Of a DNA stretch of 6,880 nucleotides, positions 5,417 through 6,880 are shown piece by piece. The stretch's first letter is position 1. Every line of letters starts with the position of its first letter. Where the stretch lies: positions 1 through 6,880 of the forward strand of contig WQXW01000091.1 of assembly GCA_009781575.1 (NCBI GenBank), in the 5' to 3' direction. This stretch comes from Solirubrobacterales bacterium. Lineage in GTDB: Bacteria; Actinomycetota; Thermoleophilia; Solirubrobacterales; Solirubrobacteraceae. The position numbers and the translations under genes were made by a program. Under the pieces are notes generated by a model. That model searched no databases. It saw only the letters and a program-made list of their open reading frames with translations, and had not been told where the DNA came from.

Positions 5417-5513
5417 CTCGCGCGGCGCGGGCCCTCGCGCGGCGGGGGCTCCTCGCGCGGCGGGGGCTCCTCGCGCGGCGGGGCCTTGCACGGCGGGGCC
5501 TCGCGTGGCGGGC
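5417..5513. repeat. GC-rich degenerate tandem repeats (about six units)
   Basis: Six imperfect units built on CTCGCGCGGCGGGG start near 5417, 5434, 5452, 5470, 5485 and 5500, giving spacings of 17, 18, 18, 15 and 15 bp. The two 18-bp steps are nearly identical. The array fills the whole gap between the thiolase stop and the egtD stop, ending directly at the latter. Such DNA can pair with itself extensively and may act as a convergent-transcription barrier, but no terminator with a T-run is visible. Replication slippage is the simplest origin. Confidence 0.8.
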
Positions 5514-6536
5514 TCAGGCGGGCTGTGAGAGGGTGAGCGCGAAGAGCTCGCGCGCGTCGCTCAGCCAGCGGGCGGGGCGCAGCGCGGCGGCGGCCAGCTC
5601 GCGCTCCAGGCGGGTGCGCGTGAACTTGGCGCTTATCTCGGTGCGGATCTCCTCGCCCAGCGCGAAGCGCACGCGCATTCCGAGCGCGCCCACGTTGACC
5701 GTGTGCGCGCGGCGCGCGCGCAGGCGCATCTCGATCCACTCGCGCCGGCGGTCGAAGAAGGCCACGTGCTCGAAATCGGCCGGGCGGAAGTCGGCCGCCA
5801 GCTCGCGGTTCAGCACGTGCAGCAGGTTGCGGTTGAACTCCGCGGTCACGCCCTCGCTGTCGTTGTAGGCGTGCTCCAGCACGTGCGGGTCCTTCACGAG
5901 GTCCGCGCCGATCAAGAGCCAGTCGCCCGGCGACAGCAGCCGCGTCAGGCGCGCCAACAGGCGCCGGCGCGCGGAGGGCGCGAAGTTGCCGATCGTGCCG
6001 CCCAGGAACACCACCAGCCGCCGGCCCTCCGGCGGGGGGATGCGGTCGAGGTGGCGCTCGAAGTCGCCCACCACGCCGTGCACGCGCAGCCCCGAGTACT
6101 CGCGCGGCAGCTCGCGCGCGCACTCGTGCACGAGTGCCTCGGTCACGTCCACCGGCACGTACCGGCGTAACGTGCCCGCGTGGTGCAGCGCGTCCAGCAG
6201 CACACGCGTCTTGGACGCGGTGCCCGAGCCCAGCTCCACCAGCTCCACCGCGCCGGTGAGCCGCGCCAGCTCCGCCGCGCGCTCTTCGAGGATCGAGCGC
6301 TCGGTGCGCGTCGGGTAGTACTCCGGCAGCTCGCAGATGCGATCGAACAGCGCCGCGCCCCGCGCGTCGTAGAAGTGCTTCGGCGGCAGCTCCTTCTGCG
6401 GGCGCGTCAGGCCCACCAGCGCGTCCTGGGCCAGCGTGCGCGTCTCGCCCTCCGCGAGGTGGGAGTCCACGCGCGCGCCCTCGCCCGCCGGCGCGCCGTC
6501 GTGGATGGCCGGCGCCTGCTCGGCCAGTGGCTTCAT
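5514..6536 (-). CDS. egtD: L-histidine N(alpha)-methyltransferase EgtD
   Basis: A complete 340-residue protein (family usually about 320). It trimethylates the histidine alpha-amino group with three S-adenosylmethionines to give hercynine, the first step of ergothioneine synthesis, in the cytosol. Visible landmarks are 'KHFYDARGAALFDRICELPEYYPTRTE' (from 53), SAM motif 'VELGSGTASKTRVLLDA' (100-116), 'YVPVDVTEAL' (126-135), 'FLGGTIGNFAP' (177-187, N184), 'EHAYNDSEGVTAEFNRNLL' (221-239, Y224), 'WIEMRLRA' and 'GEEIRTEISAKF' (294-305). E300 and S302 correspond to the histidine-binding Glu/Ser of mycobacterial EgtD. I chose ATG 6534-6536, although the frame runs open to about 6800, because the family begins there and the ATG overlaps the egtB stop as ATGA. 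The N-terminal 30 residues are longer and more variable than usual. Translational coupling to egtB is likely. Confidence 0.96.
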   Translation of the reverse strand: MKPLAEQAPAIHDGAPAGEGARVDSHLAEGETRTLAQDALVGLTRPQKELPPKHFYDARGAALFDRICELPEYYPTRTERSILEERAAELARLTGAVELVELGSGTASKTRVLLDALHHAGTLRRYVPVDVTEALVHECARELPREYSGLRVHGVVGDFERHLDRIPPPEGRRLVVFLGGTIGNFAPSARRRLLARLTRLLSPGDWLLIGADLVKDPHVLEHAYNDSEGVTAEFNRNLLHVLNRELAADFRPADFEHVAFFDRRREWIEMRLRARRAHTVNVGALGMRVRFALGEEIRTEISAKFTRTRLERELAAAALRPARWLSDARELFALTLSQPA

Positions 6537-6880
6537 CGGACCTCCCTCACCAGGCGCGCGCCCGCGAAGATCTGGCGGCGCTCGGGCAGGTCCCAGTTGC
6601 GGAAGGTGGGTTGCGCCACGCGGGGGTGGGTCGCCCACGAGCCGCCGCGCAGCACGCGGTAGCGCTCGCCGAAGAACACCTCCGAGTACTCGCGGTAGGG
6701 GTGCGCGCGGAAGCCGGGGTAGCCTCCGAACCAGCCGGCGGTCCACTCCCACACGCGGCCCACGGCCTCGAGCGCGCCGGCGCGCGCCGCGTGCTCCCAC
6801 TGGGCCTCGCTCGGCAGCGACCCGCCGTGCGCGCGCGCCAGCGCGTCGGCCTCATACCAGCTCAGATGGCACGCCGCCGC
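6533..6880 (-). CDS. egtB: EgtB, hercynine sulfoxide synthase (C-terminal part, cut by window edge)
   Basis: Only the last 115 residues are visible; the gene continues past the right edge. EgtB is a non-heme iron(II), O2-dependent enzyme that joins hercynine to gamma-glutamylcysteine or cysteine as a sulfoxide. The visible part is its FGE-sulfatase-like domain: 'CHLSWYEADALARAHGG', 'LPSEAQWEHAA', 'GRVWEWTAGWFGGYPGF', 'PYREYSEVFFGERYRVLRGGSWAT' and 'TFRNWDLPERRQIFAGARL'. The 'YPGF..PYREYSEVFF' and 'RNWD.PERRQIF' stretches are EgtB-specific. Only about 11 residues separate the QWE segment from the VWEWT motif, whereas in the mycobacterial enzyme I recall several tens. The stop overlaps the egtD start (ATGA). 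The iron-binding DinB-like N-terminal half cannot be seen. GTG at 6761-6763 is not a start. Confidence 0.95.
   Translation of the reverse strand, partial: AAACHLSWYEADALARAHGGSLPSEAQWEHAARAGALEAVGRVWEWTAGWFGGYPGFRAHPYREYSEVFFGERYRVLRGGSWATHPRVAQPTFRNWDLPERRQIFAGARLVREVR

Noticed and set aside
3983..5491. A 502-codon minus-strand open frame across the thiolase.
   Set aside because: It is antisense to a thiolase with all catalytic motifs, has shadow composition, and runs into palindromic repeat and tandem-repeat DNA.
6537..6800. An N-terminal extension of EgtD upstream of 6536.
   Set aside because: This stretch codes for EgtB in another frame with clear motifs; the ATGA overlap defines the junction.

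Overview
This is a very GC-rich bacterial window (third codon positions almost always G or C). It looks like chromosomal DNA of a high-GC actinobacterium. The gene content (DUF6458-type small membrane protein, Zincin_1-type metallopeptidase, EgtB/EgtD ergothioneine enzymes, mycobacterial-style acyl-CoA dehydrogenase and thiolase) suggests Actinomycetota, perhaps Thermoleophilia/Solirubrobacterales. The lineage is an inference; no rRNA or marker gene is present.

Layout. (1) 3-806 (+): C-terminal 267 residues of a polytopic membrane protein resembling the GT87/DUF2029 polyprenol-phosphate-dependent mannosyltransferases, cut by the left edge. (2) 855-1223 (-): single-domain rhodanese, convergent with (1). 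(3) 1397-1627 (-): 76-residue DUF6458-type membrane protein. (4) 1728-2876 (+): complete acyl-CoA dehydrogenase. (5) 2886-3536 (+): membrane-anchored zinc metallopeptidase, 9 bp after (4) and probably cotranscribed. (6) 3537-4216: a 680-bp stretch without a credible gene but full of structured repeats. (7) 4217-5410 (+): acetyl-CoA acyltransferase (thiolase) with a clear ribosome-binding site. (8) 5411-5513: GC-rich short tandem repeats between convergent genes. (9) 5514-6536 (-): egtD. (10) 6533-6880 (-): C-terminal part of egtB, overlapping the egtD start by 4 bp and cut by the right edge.

Functional reading. The acyl-CoA dehydrogenase and the thiolase would catalyse the first and last steps of fatty-acyl-CoA beta-oxidation, although the repeat-rich region separates them. 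EgtD and EgtB carry out the first two dedicated steps of ergothioneine synthesis (histidine to hercynine, then sulfoxide formation) and appear translationally coupled, with no egtC between them or directly downstream.

The most unusual content is non-coding. An exactly 85-bp, nearly palindromic element occurs three times (1244-1328, 3726-3810, 3931-4015), always in the same orientation and without internal indels. It has an invariant core with a conserved central C.C mismatch, and several of the differences between copies preserve pairing. Copies 2 and 3 share 16 further bp on their left and lie 205 bp apart. A separate 124-bp inverted-repeat element (3537-3660) begins one base after the metallopeptidase stop codon. 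Together these look like a dispersed repeat family of unknown function: REP/MITE-like DNA, a structured RNA, or a protein-binding palindrome.
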